Below, in pieces: positions 12,496 to 13,373 of a DNA stretch of 13,373 nucleotides. The position numbers and the translations under genes were made by a program. The notes under the pieces were generated by a model. That model was given only the letters and a program-made list of their open reading frames with translations. It was not told the DNA's origin and did no database searches. Each line of letters opens with the position of its first letter. Within the stretch, counting starts at the first letter, position 1. The stretch is from an uncultured Litorilinea sp. (GTDB lineage: Bacteria; Chloroflexota; Anaerolineae; Caldilineales; Caldilineaceae), in the NCBI GenBank assembly GCA_937922105.1, contig CAKZVN010000012.1, positions 1-13,373 on the forward strand, in the 5' to 3' direction.

Positions 12496-13373
12496 TTAGA
12501 CCGGCGCATGTACGCTCAAATACTGGCGCAGCACCTCCGCCGCAGGGCCGAGGATGTCATACGACTCCCACCCCGCGCTGGCAGCCAGGGCATAGATCGC
12601 GCCGCCGATCACATACTCGTTCTGGCGCATGGCTTCATCGAACCAGACCAGCTGCTCGATATACGCGCCCGGCCCCCACAGCCCGAACCCATGCTCGGCC
12701 CAGTAGGCCTGAAAATCCTGCCAGCCCAGCGCGTCGGGCGGGCCGGGGCGTTCCGCCACCAACCCATCTACCCCCAGTTCCGTAAAGACCAACGGAATCG
12801 CCAACCCGCGCGGGATCAAGAACTGTTCATAGACCATGCGATAGCGCAAGGTGAGCCAGCCCCGATCCGCCGGCGACACGCCGGGGTAGCGCCCCTGGTT
12901 GTCACGCGTGGTCAGGTAATAGATGGTGGGCGCGGAATACTCGTGCAACCCTAGCCACCCGTCATGTTCGCGCGCAGCCTGCACCGCGGGCAGGAAGGAC
13001 TCCCACAATTCCAGCGGCGGTTGGCCCGTGCCGAAATTGCCGATAACACTGCGCAGACCATAGGGCGCCAGCAAGCGCGTGCGCTCGGCCTCGAAGTCGG
13101 CCAACCGCTGCATCTCCTCGGCGTTGGCAGCGACCGGCTCGTTATAGGCCTCCCAGCCGTCAAAATAGGGACGTCGCGTCGGGTCTTCGGCGACAGGCAA
13201 CAACCACGCCACGAATTCGCGCGCGGCCGCGCGCGGGTCCAACGTCGCCAACGACAGTTGGGGCAAGTTGGGCAAACGCCCGATCAATCGCGTCGTGGGA
13301 GAGGTGCGCTTGATCTGTGCGGCAAAGTTGCCGTCCAGTTCCAGCGTTTTGACCACCGTCACCGCGCCTGTCG
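12496..13373 (-). CDS. Clan GH-A-like glycosidase domain protein, C-terminal part; 5' end outside window
   Basis: The frame stays open through the window edge, so 291 C-terminal residues are seen and the N-terminus is missing; GTG 13362 is internal. The visible part fits the second half of a TIM-barrel glycoside hydrolase. DGWEAYNEP places a Glu (about 78 from the edge) after strand 4 like the acid/base Glu in the NEP motif of clan GH-A. GWLGLHEYSAP corresponds to the following strands, and LVFTELGVDG places a second Glu (about 198) where the nucleophile sits. GAIYALAASAGWESYDILGP closes the barrel. Such proteins often carry N-terminal signal or LysM/SH3 parts, which cannot be seen here. The substrate and GH family (GH5/GH39-like) are not determined. 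The gene ends with TAA and is followed by the four-helix membrane protein. Confidence 0.7.
   Translation of the reverse strand, partial: TGAVTVVKTLELDGNFAAQIKRTSPTTRLIGRLPNLPQLSLATLDPRAAAREFVAWLLPVAEDPTRRPYFDGWEAYNEPVAANAEEMQRLADFEAERTRLLAPYGLRSVIGNFGTGQPPLELWESFLPAVQAAREHDGWLGLHEYSAPTIYYLTTRDNQGRYPGVSPADRGWLTLRYRMVYEQFLIPRGLAIPLVFTELGVDGLVAERPGPPDALGWQDFQAYWAEHGFGLWGPGAYIEQLVWFDEAMRQNEYVIGGAIYALAASAGWESYDILGPAAEVLRQYLSVHAPV

Overview
The window is a GC-rich bacterial chromosome segment. Proline/threonine-rich extracytoplasmic linkers, the sequence character of the ECF sigma factor with its tiny membrane partner, and a glycosidase-like secreted protein suggest Chloroflexota (Anaerolineae/Caldilineae-like). 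This is an inference from protein character; no rRNA or tRNA gene is present to confirm it. No CRISPR array, prophage or transposase gene was found.

Layout. 1-1609 (+): the 3' part of a leucyl aminopeptidase (pepA), then a small multi-pass membrane protein, closed by a strong intrinsic terminator (1635-1672). 1692-1863: a MITE-like inverted-repeat element (copy A). 1995-3017 (-): an ECF sigma factor followed by a 69-residue single-pass membrane protein that is probably its anti-sigma factor. 3018-3438: a divergent control region with a good extended -10 promoter for dnaN. 3439-4653 (+): dnaN, the sliding clamp, ending in a strong terminator that lies between convergent genes. 4732-5943 (-): a zinc-ribbon/transmembrane/BON-like/LysM envelope protein with its own promoter near 6163-6191. 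6237-10137 (-): a two-gene unit, an AMP-forming acyl-CoA synthetase followed 34 bases later by the ABC-F ATPase uup. 10138-10437: an operator-like palindrome, a hairpin, a 19-codon ORF with a good ribosome-binding site, and a second copy (B) of the MITE-like element. 10438-11100 (-): an unrecognised protein with an N-terminal helical part and a C-terminal beta-sandwich-like part. 11127-11345: an unusually palindrome-dense intergenic stretch. 11318-11896 (-): a stand-alone HNH endonuclease. 12035-12430 (-): a four-helix membrane protein. 12496 to the window end (-): the C-terminal part of a GH-A-like glycosidase.

Most genes are housekeeping or envelope genes in short transcription units, so the window is mainly ordinary chromosome. 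The least explained parts are non-coding: the two related inverted-repeat elements (opposite orientation, 8.5 kb apart, with terminal repeats TGGTCTGATC...) and the hairpin cluster between the HNH gene and the 220-residue protein. The sigma/small-membrane-protein pair, the domain mix of the LysM protein and the altered motifs of the acyl-CoA synthetase are the most interesting coding features.
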